A stretch of 64,000 nucleotides of DNA from Leptotrichia sp. HSP-342 (GTDB lineage Bacteria; Fusobacteriota; Fusobacteriia; Fusobacteriales; Leptotrichiaceae), in NCBI RefSeq assembly GCF_041199995.1, contig NZ_CP165646.1:1860001-1924000 (forward strand). The letters are read 5' to 3'. The position numbers and the translations under genes were made by a program. Numbering within the stretch: position 1 is the first letter of the stretch; each line of letters starts with the position of its first letter. Below, piece after piece: positions 1 to 9,302 of this stretch. The notes under the pieces are model-generated. The model did no database searches. It had not been told where the DNA came from and saw nothing but the letters and a program-made list of their open reading frames with translations.

Positions 1-918
1 ATTAATTGATAAATTTTCATCTACAATTAATTTATTCTCATCCACTTCCAGCCTTGAACCAAGTCCATTACAAACTTCACAAGCCCCATAAGGTGCATTA
101 AACGAAAACAGTCTTGGCACAACATCTGGAAAAATCACATCAGGATGATTTGGACAGGAAAAATTTTCACTATACTTGTTATCTTCTCCATTTACATTTG
201 CAATAATTTTTCCATTAGAAAGCTCACTCGCTGTTTCAATAGCTTCTGTAATTCTACTCAAAAATTCCTTATCATCTTTTTTTACAACAAGCCTATCCAC
301 AACAACTTCAATATTGTGTCTTTTATTCTTATCTAAGTCAATTGTGTCATTCAAGTCCAAAATATCTCCATTTACCCGAACTCTCTGAAATCCTTTTTTC
401 TGCAAATTCAAGAATAAATTTTTATGAGTCCCCTTTTTATCAATAACAACAGGTGACAATACAATCAGCTTATCCTTTTCATTCCGTCCATTCACAAGAT
501 TATCTACAATTTCCTGAATCGACTGTTTTTCCACCTTCTGATGACAAATTGGACAATGTGCCTCTCCAATATGTGCCCATAAAAGCCTCATATAATCATA
601 AATTTCCGTAGTTGTCCCAACAGTTGAACGAGGATTCTTAGAAACACTTTTCTGCTCAATCGAAATCGCAGGCGAAAGCCCCTCAATACTATCCAATTCA
701 GGCTTCTGCATTTGACCAATAAACATTCTCGCATAAGCAGACAAACTCTCCACATACCTTCTTTGCCCTTCCGAATAAATCGTATCAAACGCAAGCGAAG
801 ACTTTCCACTCCCCGAAACCCCTGTAATTACGACAAGCTCATTCTTAGGAATCTCAATATCAATATTCTTCAAATTATGCTCTCTTGCTCCAATAATTTT
901 TATCTTGTTGTCTTTCAT
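1..918 (-). CDS. uvrA: Excinuclease ABC subunit A, N-terminal part (cut by window edge)
   Basis: UvrA is the damage-recognition ATPase of nucleotide excision repair and loads UvrB on damaged DNA. The frame is open from the ATG at 918 to the window edge, giving 306 residues of a protein usually about 940 long. The translation begins MKDNKIKIIGAREHNLKNI, has the first Walker A (GVSGSGKSS, about residues 33-41), the block SLSAYARMF, the signature-domain insertion with a CPICH zinc knuckle, and a further zinc pair near the edge (ACEVC). An AGGAGAGAGG site lies 11-12 bases before the ATG; an in-frame TTG three codons upstream is an alternative start. uvrC is also in this window at 7441. Identity is certain; only the C-terminal two thirds is missing. 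Confidence 0.97.
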   Translation of the reverse strand, partial: MKDNKIKIIGAREHNLKNIDIEIPKNELVVITGVSGSGKSSLAFDTIYSEGQRRYVESLSAYARMFIGQMQKPELDSIEGLSPAISIEQKSVSKNPRSTVGTTTEIYDYMRLLWAHIGEAHCPICHQKVEKQSIQEIVDNLVNGRNEKDKLIVLSPVVIDKKGTHKNLFLNLQKKGFQRVRVNGDILDLNDTIDLDKNKRHNIEVVVDRLVVKKDDKEFLSRITEAIETASELSNGKIIANVNGEDNKYSENFSCPNHPDVIFPDVVPRLFSFNAPYGACEVCNGLGSRLEVDENKLIVDENLSIN

Positions 919-1042
919 TTTCTTCAATGTTCCTCTCTCCTAAAATTCCTCCTCAATAAACCAATTCCTCTTTTATTTTTTTACTTTAGACTATTCTTAT
1001 TAATAATAGTTTTTTTATTTTATATTCTTAATCTTTTTTAAC

Positions 1043-1070
1043 GTAAGGGCATCAAACGCCATGCCCTTAC
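1043..1070. repeat. Perfect 10-bp hairpin
   Basis: GTAAGGGCAT (1043-1052) and ATGCCCTTAC (1061-1070) are perfect inverted repeats around an 8-base loop. No T-run follows on either strand, so it is not a standard terminator. It may be a repeat-family palindrome. Confidence 0.6.
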
Positions 1071-1266
1071 AACCCCGCTTTACGCAAAACTTTCTTATAA
1101 AGAAAAAATAAAACTCGATTTTGAATCAAAGTTATTTTAATACAAATAGTCAAATATAATTTAAAATTTATTTCAAAATCTCAAACAGTTATTTTTTCTT
1201 TAACGAAATTTTGCTTCGTTTTTATTTCAGTTAAAAAAATTCTTTAGTTTTAATAAGTCGACGGAG

Positions 1267-1334
1267 CTTTTATTTGTTCAACTACGACTGTCTGACGACT
1301 GAAAGGAGGAGTTTCGGAGTTGGGCAAATAAAAG
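1267..1334. repeat. Long inverted repeat, 17-base arms
   Basis: CTTTTATTTGTTCAACT (1267-1283) is mirrored by AGTTGGGCAAATAAAAG (1318-1334). The two mismatches are T opposite G, which would still pair in plus-strand RNA. The 34-base loop contains two related CGACTG words and a GGAGGAG run. Function is unknown; it resembles an interspersed palindromic element. Confidence 0.6.
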
Positions 1335-1376
1335 ACATAGTATAGCCATAGGTATTGCGTAGCAATCTTGCCACAA

Positions 1377-1438
1377 TTTTAATTATCAGGATAAACTTTT
1401 ACTGCAAGATAAGGATTTGCGGCAATGAGCAATCCTGC
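1377..1438. repeat. Dispersed repeat, copy 1 (about 62 bp)
   Basis: This segment matches the reverse complement of about 39022-39083 with about 6 differences in 62 bases. The last 19 bases, ending in GGCAATGAGCAATCCTGCA, are identical. Both copies lie outside genes. It is not part of any recognised mobile element here. Confidence 0.7.
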
Positions 1439-1548
1439 AAAAATAAATAAAGAAAAGCTATTTATTAATAATAAATTTTTAAAGACAAAAAAGCCTGTTT
1501 CACAAATTTTTTTTACAATCTATGAAACAGATTTTTTCAATTATTATT

Positions 1549-1941
1549 TTAATCTAAATATTTTTTATATTCATTTGTTAATTCCAATATTCTTTGTTGT
1601 ATTAAATTAATTTCTCTTATTGTTTGAGCTTTTTCTCTTGAACATAAACCATGAAAAATAACATCTCCAGTATAATTTTTCGATTCGGATAAATTTTTTA
1701 TCCATATCTTTTGTGAATTAATTAAATTTTGTTTTAATTTATTATTTTTATCAAATTTTTGAATTAATTTGTTATATATTTCATTCATTTTTTCCCATTC
1801 ATCTTTCAATTCGTCTAAATGATTTCTACGCTTTTTATCACAACTACTAAAATTTTCTCCTAATTTTAAAATAATCACTTCTGAACTTTTCGAAAAAGAA
1901 ACTAAAGAAAATACCACAAATATAAAAATTATTTTTTTCAT
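1549..1941 (-). CDS. Small exported protein, LprI/DUF1311-like
   Basis: A 130-residue protein with a clear Sec signal peptide (MKKIIFIFVVFSLVSFSKS) and no membrane segment after it. The C-terminal half has the spacing of the LprI/DUF1311 family: a Q-x-x-W helix (SQKIWIKNLSE, about residues 76-86), one Cys in the first half and one near GLCSREKAQTIREINLIQQR, which would form a disulfide in the periplasm. Family members include lysozyme inhibitors, but that role is only inferred here. It has an AAAGGA site before the ATG and sits 22 bases after the methyltransferase gene on the same strand, so the two may be co-transcribed. Confidence 0.6.
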   Translation of the reverse strand: MKKIIFIFVVFSLVSFSKSSEVIILKLGENFSSCDKKRRNHLDELKDEWEKMNEIYNKLIQKFDKNNKLKQNLINSQKIWIKNLSESKNYTGDVIFHGLCSREKAQTIREINLIQQRILELTNEYKKYLD

Positions 1942-1963
1942 ATTAATTATTCCTTTTATATTT

Positions 1964-2719
1964 TTATTCTTTTATTGCTCTTGTCGCCACAAAACTTGCA
2001 ATATTAAGTTCATGCAACCTTCCAAATCCATTTGTATCATCGTAAATATCTGTTAGTCTAAATCCAGCCTTTAATTGTCCGCCTATCTGTTCTGATATTG
2101 TGTGGGAAAATTGAATTCCACAGTCCTGTTCTTCCAGCTGTTTTCTTTGCTCTTCGTTGACTAATGGATTGAATGGAAGACTATTAATGATTTTTTCTTC
2201 CTTTTCATCTACAGTATAATTTGTTCCAATATCCAGTCCGCACAATAAAATTCCACCTTTTTTCAAGATTCGGTAGCATTCTTTAAAAACTGGTTCAACT
2301 TTTTCAATGTAGCAGTTGCTTACTGGGTGGAAAATTATGTCAAAACTGTTATCTGCAAATGGTAATTTTTTTGTCATATCAGCTTTGATAATTTCTATTT
2401 CATATTTTTCACGTTCTGCAACCATTTTTTCAGCTTCTAGCTGTTTTTCTGAATAATCTAGCACAGTACAATTTGCACCTAAAGCTGTAAATATAGGCAT
2501 TTGCTGTCCACCACCAGAAGCCAATCCTAATATTTTTTTATCTTTTAAGTTTCCAAACCATTCGTGAGGTACAGGATTTACAGGCGTTAAGAGAACATCC
2601 CAATTACCATTTTTGGTATTTAAATACGTTTCATGGCTAATTGGTTGTCCCCATTCCCAGCCTTCTTCAATCCAACGGTCAATTGTTTCTGCATTTATTT
2701 CCTGATAAGATTTTGACAT
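1964..2719 (-). CDS. Class I SAM-dependent methyltransferase
   Basis: A 251-residue cytoplasmic enzyme expected to transfer a methyl group from S-adenosylmethionine to an unknown small molecule. Motif I is visible as LGLASGGGQQ (about residues 65-74), followed by the acidic ribose-binding strand VLDYSEKQL, motif II with ADMTKKLPFADNSFDII, and motif IV/V with CYRILKKGGILLCG. This is the methyltransferase type 11 fold. It lies 26 bases downstream of the nucleoside-type permease gene and reads the same way, so it could be in that operon. The substrate cannot be told from the sequence. Confidence 0.85.
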   Translation of the reverse strand: MSKSYQEINAETIDRWIEEGWEWGQPISHETYLNTKNGNWDVLLTPVNPVPHEWFGNLKDKKILGLASGGGQQMPIFTALGANCTVLDYSEKQLEAEKMVAEREKYEIEIIKADMTKKLPFADNSFDIIFHPVSNCYIEKVEPVFKECYRILKKGGILLCGLDIGTNYTVDEKEEKIINSLPFNPLVNEEQRKQLEEQDCGIQFSHTISEQIGGQLKAGFRLTDIYDDTNGFGRLHELNIASFVATRAIKE

Positions 2720-2745
2720 TTTTATTCCTTTTTTGTTATCAAATT

Positions 2746-3615
2746 TTATTTTTCATACGGCAATCCTGATGCTTTTGGTGCTTTCGATTTTCCTACAAAT
2801 CCAACTAATGCCAATAAAGTCAAAACGTATGGTATCATTGTCAAAAATTGCTGAGATATTGGTAACCCGATTGTTTTTGAGACATCTGCAAATGCTTGTC
2901 CGAAAGCAAATAATAGGCTTGCCAAAATTGCTCCTAATGGATTCCATTTTCCAAAAATCATTGCAGCCATGGCAATGTATCCACGTCCTGCTGACATATT
3001 GTTTGAAAAAGATGGAAGCAATACTGCTGTAAGATAAGCCCCTCCAAGCCCTCCTAATGCACCTGATATAAGCACAGCGATGTATCTTGTCTTATAAACA
3101 CTTATTCCAACTGTATCGGCCGCTAACGGATGTTCTCCCACGGAACGAATTCTCAATCCTAAAACTGTTTTATATAAGAAAAAATACATTGCTATAGCGA
3201 TTGCATAGATTATAATTATCATTAATGGACGATTTGCCAATGACTTTGCCAATGGAGTACTTCCAGCAGTTTTATAGATGGCTTTTATAGAATACGAAGT
3301 GATTGCAGCTGCAAATAAATTTATTGCAACTCCACTTATAATTTGATTTCCTTTAAGATTAATGCTTATTACTGCGTGAATTAGTGAGATTAAGACCCCC
3401 ACTATCACTCCAAAAATTATTCCTAAATATGGATTTCCTGTAGCAATATTGACAACTGCTGTTGCAAACGCTGAACTTAGCATAATTCCTTCAAGTCCAA
3501 TATTAACAACTCCACTTTTTTCAGAAATACACGCTCCTACAGCTGTTATTAAAATTGGAGGTGCTATTATTATTGTTTGTTGCAATAAATTAAATATTTG
3601 TTTTAATACAATCAT
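2746..3615 (-). CDS. nupQ: Nucleoside-type ABC transporter permease 2
   Basis: A 289-residue integral inner-membrane protein of the branched-chain/ribose permease superfamily, with about eight hydrophobic segments. It matches the YufQ/NupQ group that imports nucleosides with a BMP-type binding lipoprotein: the opening ITAVGACISEKSGVVNIGLEG and the loop VGEHPLAADTVGISV are typical of that group. It is the last transporter gene of a three-gene set (ATPase, permease, permease), 46 bases after the first permease gene. No BMP binding-protein gene is in the window, so the substrate assignment rests on family resemblance. Confidence 0.85.
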   Translation of the reverse strand: MIVLKQIFNLLQQTIIIAPPILITAVGACISEKSGVVNIGLEGIMLSSAFATAVVNIATGNPYLGIIFGVIVGVLISLIHAVISINLKGNQIISGVAINLFAAAITSYSIKAIYKTAGSTPLAKSLANRPLMIIIIYAIAIAMYFFLYKTVLGLRIRSVGEHPLAADTVGISVYKTRYIAVLISGALGGLGGAYLTAVLLPSFSNNMSAGRGYIAMAAMIFGKWNPLGAILASLLFAFGQAFADVSKTIGLPISQQFLTMIPYVLTLLALVGFVGKSKAPKASGLPYEK

Positions 3616-3661
3616 TTTATTTTTCCTTTCTGACTCAATATTTTTTATTTGATAATTAAAT

Positions 3662-4729
3662 TTATACCGTTTTCTTTTTATTAAGCATAAATTTAAATAA
3701 ATTTTCTGACGCTACGAAAATAATTATTAATGCTTGTATAATAAATACAATATCTTTATCAATCTGGTATCTTTGCTGCAACATTTGTCCCCCAACTTCA
3801 AGTGCCGCATAAAATATCGCTGCAACTAATATTCCAAATGGGTTATTTTTTCCAAGAAGTGCTACTGCAAGTCCTGTAAATCCATAATCTCCCATTATTA
3901 ACTCAGTGTATGTGTACTGTGATGCTCCACCTAAAACACGTTCAGCTCCTCCAAGTCCAGCACATGCTCCAGCGATTCCCATTGCCAAAAACATAATATG
4001 TCTTGGATTGATTCCTGCATTTTCAGCAACTGTATCACTTTGTCCGACAGCTTTTATTTCGTATCCTTTTTTAAAATATTTGAAAAAGAAAAATATTCCT
4101 ATTGTCAGAAGAATTGCGATTATAAAACCAAAATTTAAGTTTTGTTTTGTAATTTTTGAAAAAAGTAGCGGTAATCTTGCTCCTTCAAAGATACGTGGAG
4201 ATTGTGTATTTTGTGAAGCAGGATCTTTTAAAGGCCCATTTAACAAGAAATTTTGCACTTCAATCATAATATAGTTTAACATAATCGTACTGATTACTTC
4301 ACTTACTCCAAATTTTGCACGCAACAGTCCAGCTATTCCAGCCCAAAGAAATCCAGCAATTATAGCCACAATTATTACAACAATCACATTTCCAAAAACA
4401 TAATTTCTAAATGTGATTGCCCAGAAAGTAGCCGCAAGTCCTCCTGCAATCATTTGTCCTTGCATTCCTATATTAAATAATCCCGCTTTAAAGGCTACCA
4501 TTGTGGCAAGTGCTGAAAATATTAATGGTGTTGCAATAAATAATGTCTTTGCAAGTCCACTAAATAATGGAGATCTTGGCGAAGTTTGATAAAAAGCTGC
4601 TCGCATCATATCGGTATAGGCTGTAAATGGATTTACACCTTTTGTTATCATTATCATTCCACCAATAATTAATGCGATTAATACTGCAATTATAGATGGT
4701 AGAAAATCCTTTATCTTATTTTTAATCAT
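3662..4729 (-). CDS. nupP: Nucleoside-type ABC transporter permease 1
   Basis: A 355-residue membrane protein, the larger partner permease of the NupOPQ/YufOPQ type. The N-terminus is a single membrane helix followed by the periplasmic loop containing TSPRSPLFSGLAKTLF, then the core GLFNIGMQGQMIAGG and the conserved coupling-region sequence AVGQSDTVAENAGI. It heterodimerises with the product at 2746. Its start overlaps the end of the ATPase gene by 8 bases, which indicates translational coupling in one operon. Confidence 0.87.
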   Translation of the reverse strand: MIKNKIKDFLPSIIAVLIALIIGGMIMITKGVNPFTAYTDMMRAAFYQTSPRSPLFSGLAKTLFIATPLIFSALATMVAFKAGLFNIGMQGQMIAGGLAATFWAITFRNYVFGNVIVVIIVAIIAGFLWAGIAGLLRAKFGVSEVISTIMLNYIMIEVQNFLLNGPLKDPASQNTQSPRIFEGARLPLLFSKITKQNLNFGFIIAILLTIGIFFFFKYFKKGYEIKAVGQSDTVAENAGINPRHIMFLAMGIAGACAGLGGAERVLGGASQYTYTELIMGDYGFTGLAVALLGKNNPFGILVAAIFYAALEVGGQMLQQRYQIDKDIVFIIQALIIIFVASENLFKFMLNKKKTV

Positions 4730-6239
4730 CTATTTTCCCTCCTGCCATTAATATTCCTATTTTTTCTGTTGTTGCATCTTTTCTATCCAAAATCCCTACA
4801 ATTCTTCCCGAATACATTACTGCAATTCTGTCACTTAACGCCATTATTTCTGATAACTCTGCCGAAACAAGCATTATAGCCTTTTTCTGAGTTTTTTCAT
4901 TCAAAATCGTATTATGAATCATCTCAATTGCACCAATATCGACTCCTCTTGTAGGCTGTGCCGCAATAATAAATTTATTTTCACGTTCCAGCTCTCTTGC
5001 TACAACGACTTTTTGCTGATTTCCTCCAGACAGTCCGCCAAATTTTATTTTTCCATCTGTAGGTCTAATATCGTATTTTTCTATATATTCATTAGTTTTT
5101 TTCTCAATTTCACTATAATCTAGCAATATTCCTTTAGAATATTGATCCTGAAGTCCTAAAGCCATATTCTCCTCTATAGTAAAATCATCAATAGTTGCTC
5201 TTTTATGTCTGTCTTCAGGTATATGGGAAAGTCCTTTTTCCTTAATAAGTTTTGGTGATTTATTTTCCAACTCATCGTTATCTATAAAATATGTTCCACC
5301 ATCAACTTTTATAAGTCCTGCCAAAGCCTCAATAAGTTCAGTCTGTCCATTTCCCTGTACTCCGGCTATTCCCAGCACTTCACCTTCACGGATTTCAAAT
5401 GAAACATCCTTAACTTTCTCAATGCCTCCACTTTTTATTGTCAAATTCTCAACTTTTACAACTACATCCCCAAGTTTTACATCCGGACGTTTCACTTCGA
5501 ACAGCACAACACGCCCAACCATAAGATTGGCAATTTTTTCCTTTGTAGCTTCCACAGTTTTTAGTTCCCCAACGTCGCTTCCACGACGAATAACTGTAAT
5601 ATTATCTGATAAATCAAGTACTTCCTGTAATTTATGAGAAATAAAGATTATTGTTTTCCCTTCTTTTACAAGATTTCTCATAATTTCATAAAGTTCTTTT
5701 ACTTCCTGAGGTGTAAGCACTGCACTCGGCTCATCAAACACCAATAGCTCCGCTCCTTTAAATAGCACCTTCAAAATCTCAATTCTCTGATGAATTCCAA
5801 CTGATAAATCTGACACTTTTGCATCTGGATCAATATTCAGTCCATATCTTTCAGAAACTTCCCTAACCTTCTTTCTTGCAGTATTCAAATCAAAAAATAC
5901 TCCACCCTTTTTAGGTTCAAATCCTAAAACCATATTTTCAGCAACTGTCAATGTATCAACTAGCATAAAATGCTGATAAACCATTCCAATTCCCAAGTTT
6001 GCCGCAGTCGTAGGACTTTCAATATCAATTTTTTCCCCTTTATAAAAAATCTCACCAGAAGTCGGAGAATACAATCCATTCAAAATCTTCATAAGCGTAG
6101 ACTTACCTGCTCCATTTTCCCCAACAATTGCATGAATCTCCCCTTTTTTTACTTTTAGCGTAATATCATCATTTGCGACAATTTTTCCGCCCAAAAATTC
6201 TTTACGTATATTTTTCATTTCCAAAATATATCCGCTCAT
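4722..6239 (-). CDS. nupO: Nucleoside-type ABC transporter ATPase (double nucleotide-binding domain)
   Basis: A 505-residue peripheral ATPase with two fused nucleotide-binding domains, as in NupO/RbsA/MglA. Domain 1 has Walker A GENGAGKST (about residues 40-48), a signature LSVGIHQR and Walker B LLVFDEPSAVLTP. Domain 2 has the degenerate P-loop GVQGNGQTE and signature LSGGNQQK. It energises import by the two downstream permeases. It heads the operon with an AGGAGG site just before the ATG. The usual BMP lipoprotein gene that would precede it is absent; a 165-base gap separates it from the hypothetical gene at 6405. Confidence 0.9.
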   Translation of the reverse strand: MSGYILEMKNIRKEFLGGKIVANDDITLKVKKGEIHAIVGENGAGKSTLMKILNGLYSPTSGEIFYKGEKIDIESPTTAANLGIGMVYQHFMLVDTLTVAENMVLGFEPKKGGVFFDLNTARKKVREVSERYGLNIDPDAKVSDLSVGIHQRIEILKVLFKGAELLVFDEPSAVLTPQEVKELYEIMRNLVKEGKTIIFISHKLQEVLDLSDNITVIRRGSDVGELKTVEATKEKIANLMVGRVVLFEVKRPDVKLGDVVVKVENLTIKSGGIEKVKDVSFEIREGEVLGIAGVQGNGQTELIEALAGLIKVDGGTYFIDNDELENKSPKLIKEKGLSHIPEDRHKRATIDDFTIEENMALGLQDQYSKGILLDYSEIEKKTNEYIEKYDIRPTDGKIKFGGLSGGNQQKVVVARELERENKFIIAAQPTRGVDIGAIEMIHNTILNEKTQKKAIMLVSAELSEIMALSDRIAVMYSGRIVGILDRKDATTEKIGILMAGGKIDD

Positions 6240-6404
6240 TTTTCCTCCTACTTCTCTAAGATTTATCCTTATTCAATATTTTTTCATCCATAAATCATTC
6301 ATTCAAAAACTTTTTTAATTATTCTTAAATTAACAGAAATTTTTAAACAAACGATTTAAGATTTTATATTAAACAAATTTATTATTTACATAAAAAATAT
6401 AATT

Positions 6405-7421
6405 TTAAAAAAAGTCTGATACATAGTAGTTTGAACTTGTTTTTAGCAAACTAAGTACTTCTATTGGCTTTTTCACGACATTTATCTTATAATCCTTGTA
6501 ATAATATTTTGGATTTTTTCCTCCTATAAATACTACTGTATTGTTTTCATTATAAGTATAGCCATGATATTCACTATTTTCAAGTAGTAATGGTGTTCTT
6601 TTTAATTTTAGCTGATTTTTCGCAAGTTCTTCTATGATTTCGTTAGGAAAGCCTGTTAGATAAACATTTCTTTGAAGTTCTGGCAATACTGCCTGATCTT
6701 CTAGTTTATCAGAAATTAGAATATCTTTGTCAAATTTGTACACAGAATCATCTTTAAACTTGTTTAATCCTGAATTTTCATAAGTTTCTTTTATAAAAAA
6801 TTCAACATTTGATTTTTCAAAATTTTCTACAACTTCTTTTCGATTGTTTCTCAACTCTTCAATCAAGAACTCCTTATCCAGTTCTGAATAAACGTTTTTG
6901 GGATTAAAATCAGTTTTATTTAAAAGTTCATAAAGTACATAAATCTGTCTATTCAAATATTCCTGATCTGTCCCAAGGTATTCTGTCAAATTAGCACCGC
7001 TTGACATTGCAACCATCTGCTGTCTATAATATTCATCCAAAGAAGATGCAGGCAGCTCTAATATTTTTTCCTCTTCTGAAAGCTGATCAATTTTTATATC
7101 CTGCATTTCCTGATAAAATCTATTTTCCAGAAGCAATGAATATTTCTTTCCTTTTTTTATATTTTTCAGGAAAGTATTAAATTCATTGTAAAATCTGTTT
7201 TTTCCAAACAAATCTGTCGGATAAGTAATTTCGAATAATTTTATCTCGTAACGCCCCGGTATAACCTTTCGCATTTTCTCTTCCCCATCAATCATCACTT
7301 TTACCTGATTAAATCGTGGCTGTTCTTCTTCCTTCCATTTTATCTCCTTTTTTATTTTATCAAAAAGAGCAAAACTCGTTATACTGCATCCAAGCAACAT
7401 CAAAATTATTAATTTTTTCAA
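6405..7421 (-). CDS. Exported protein of unknown function
   Basis: I do not recognise this family. The 338-residue product starts with a Sec signal peptide (MKKLIILMLLGCSITSFALF) and the remainder is hydrophilic and lysine/glutamate/asparagine-rich. There are no repeats or membrane helices after the signal, so it is probably periplasmic or, if the Cys at residue 12 is used, weakly lipoprotein-like; however no proper lipobox is present. It follows uvrC by 19 bases on the same strand and is likely co-transcribed with rapZ and uvrC, which gives no hint of function. Confidence 0.75.
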   Translation of the reverse strand: MKKLIILMLLGCSITSFALFDKIKKEIKWKEEEQPRFNQVKVMIDGEEKMRKVIPGRYEIKLFEITYPTDLFGKNRFYNEFNTFLKNIKKGKKYSLLLENRFYQEMQDIKIDQLSEEEKILELPASSLDEYYRQQMVAMSSGANLTEYLGTDQEYLNRQIYVLYELLNKTDFNPKNVYSELDKEFLIEELRNNRKEVVENFEKSNVEFFIKETYENSGLNKFKDDSVYKFDKDILISDKLEDQAVLPELQRNVYLTGFPNEIIEELAKNQLKLKRTPLLLENSEYHGYTYNENNTVVFIGGKNPKYYYKDYKINVVKKPIEVLSLLKTSSNYYVSDFF

Positions 7422-7440
7422 GTTTTTCCTCCTAATATTT

Positions 7441-9249
7441 TTATAAATTTTCTTTTATAGAAATCGCAATATTTTCTGGCACGACTTCCATCAATTCTTC
7501 CAATGTCGCATTTCGTATATTTTTTATCAATCCAAATTTTTTTATTAATTCTTTTTTACGTTTTGGACCAATTCCCGCAATATCATCTAATGCACTTTTT
7601 ACATTTCGTTTACTTCTTAATTTTCTATGATGTGTAATTCCAAATCTGTGTGCTTCATCACGCAATCTTTGCAAAATTTTCAATGTTTCATCTGTTTTTT
7701 CAAATAAATATGGCTCACTTTCATAACTTTTAAAAATTTCCTCTTCCCTTTTTGCAATTCCAATTACATCGGTATACTCTATTTTTCCAAGTTTTTCCAG
7801 CACATCTACAGCTACACCTAGCTGTCCTTTTCCACCATCTATTAAAATTAAATTGGGCATTTGGTCATTTTCTATTTTGGAATATCTTCGTGTCAATGCT
7901 TCTCTCATCATTAAGAAGTCATCAGGTGTGTCTTTTACAGTAATCTTAAAATGTCTGTATTCCTTTGGCGTAGTTTCCCCATCCAGTGCTACCGTCATTG
8001 CTGCAACCGCATCTTTTCCCTGAATATTTGAAATATCAAAACATTCAATTCGGTAAGGCAAACTTTTTAACCGCAGTTCTTTTTTCAAATTACGCAATCC
8101 TTCCTGAACCATACGACGTTTTCTGTAGTATTTATCGACTTCTTCACGCAGGTTTAAATACCCCATTTCTAACAGTTGTAATCTTCGGCTATTTATTTTT
8201 GGAAAATGAAATTTTATTTCCCTATGTTTTTCAATTTTTGCCCATTCTTTTATTAAAAGTTCGCTTGACATAAATCTTTCATCACAAATGATATGCTTTG
8301 GAATATTCCTTTTTTCATAGTACGAAGTAATTAATCTCTCGAACAGGTTCTCCTCCTGACTTCTCTCCATTGAAATTATTGTATGATTTTTATTAATAAC
8401 CTTCCCTTCCCGAATATTCAGCACACACAAAAACACATTTTCTCTTTTTTCCTCGAACACAAACACATCTTCGTCAATTTCCTTGCTGTATTCAATAATC
8501 TGTGTTTCAAGCATTTTTTTCAATACGCTCAACTTTTCACGTTCACTAATTGCACGCTCAAATTCCATTTCATCACTAAACTTTTTCATTCGGCTTTCCA
8601 GCATTTCAATAACTTTGTCAGAATGTCCCTTCAAAAAATTCTTGAAATTTTTGACATTTGTACTGTACTCATCTTCGATATCTTTGTATTTACAAGGTGC
8701 AGGACAAGTTTTCATATAATATTTTAAACAAGGTTTTGTTATTTTATCCATACTTCGATTGCAGTCTCGTACTGGAAATATCTTAATAAGCGACTTCATT
8801 GCAAAAAATATTCCCATTGGATATGGTCCAAAATATTCTGCATTTTCATTTAATTTTTTTGTACTTCTTACAATTTCCACTTTAGGAAATTTTTCTTTTG
8901 TAAACTTTATATATGGGTAAGTTTTTTCATCTTTTAATAAAATATTGTATTTTGGCTTATTCTTCTTTATCAAGTTATTTTCCAGAATAAGCGCTTCAAC
9001 TTCTGATTTACAGATAAAAAACTCAATATCCCTAATATTTTTGACTAATTCCAGCGTTTTCTGATTATGCGAATTTACATTCATAAAGTAAGATTTCACC
9101 CGATTTTGCAAATTTTTCGCTTTCCCAACATAAATAATCTTTCCTCGAGCATTTTTCATTAGATAAACTCCTGGATGTGTCGGAATATCTTTATATTTAA
9201 TTGGTGATTTTATTTCTTCTTCAATTTTCAATTTTTTTAATTTTTCCAT
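7441..9249 (-). CDS. uvrC: Excinuclease ABC subunit C
   Basis: UvrC makes both incisions around the lesion in nucleotide excision repair. The 602-residue length is normal. The GIY-YIG nuclease domain opens with GVYLMKNARGKIIYVGKAKN (about residues 27-46). A UVR motif (SRMKKFSDEMEFERAI, about 220) binds UvrB. The RNase-H-like 5' incision domain follows with ECFDISNIQGKDAVAAM and DGGKGQLG, and the C-terminus carries the helix-hairpin-helix pair (LDDIAGIGPKRKKELIKKFG). The gene lies 53 bases downstream of rapZ. The CxxxC-type cysteines in NRSMDKITKPCLKYYMKTCPAPC suggest the Fe-S cluster reported for UvrC family members. Confidence 0.97.
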   Translation of the reverse strand: MEKLKKLKIEEEIKSPIKYKDIPTHPGVYLMKNARGKIIYVGKAKNLQNRVKSYFMNVNSHNQKTLELVKNIRDIEFFICKSEVEALILENNLIKKNKPKYNILLKDEKTYPYIKFTKEKFPKVEIVRSTKKLNENAEYFGPYPMGIFFAMKSLIKIFPVRDCNRSMDKITKPCLKYYMKTCPAPCKYKDIEDEYSTNVKNFKNFLKGHSDKVIEMLESRMKKFSDEMEFERAISEREKLSVLKKMLETQIIEYSKEIDEDVFVFEEKRENVFLCVLNIREGKVINKNHTIISMERSQEENLFERLITSYYEKRNIPKHIICDERFMSSELLIKEWAKIEKHREIKFHFPKINSRRLQLLEMGYLNLREEVDKYYRKRRMVQEGLRNLKKELRLKSLPYRIECFDISNIQGKDAVAAMTVALDGETTPKEYRHFKITVKDTPDDFLMMREALTRRYSKIENDQMPNLILIDGGKGQLGVAVDVLEKLGKIEYTDVIGIAKREEEIFKSYESEPYLFEKTDETLKILQRLRDEAHRFGITHHRKLRSKRNVKSALDDIAGIGPKRKKELIKKFGLIKNIRNATLEELMEVVPENIAISIKENL

Positions 9250-9302
9250 ATTTCTTCTTTTTCTATATTATTTTATAATTTGCATTCACATTTTTGAATA
9301 AA

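Larger units (their letters stand above)
919..1548. other. Gene-free stretch rich in inverted and dispersed repeats
   Basis: No credible gene is seen in these 630 bases: the open frames lack ribosome-binding sites. It holds a 10-bp hairpin at 1043-1070, a 17-bp-arm inverted repeat at 1267-1334 and one copy of a dispersed repeat at 1377-1438, each listed separately. The rest is AT-rich spacer. Confidence 0.6.

Noticed and set aside
1043..1070. Intrinsic terminator near the uvrA start
   Set aside because: A good stem but no adjacent T-run, and no gene ends there on the plus strand.
1425..1610. 61-codon plus-strand ORF
   Set aside because: Starts inside the dispersed repeat and runs over the end of the LprI-like gene; no ribosome-binding site.
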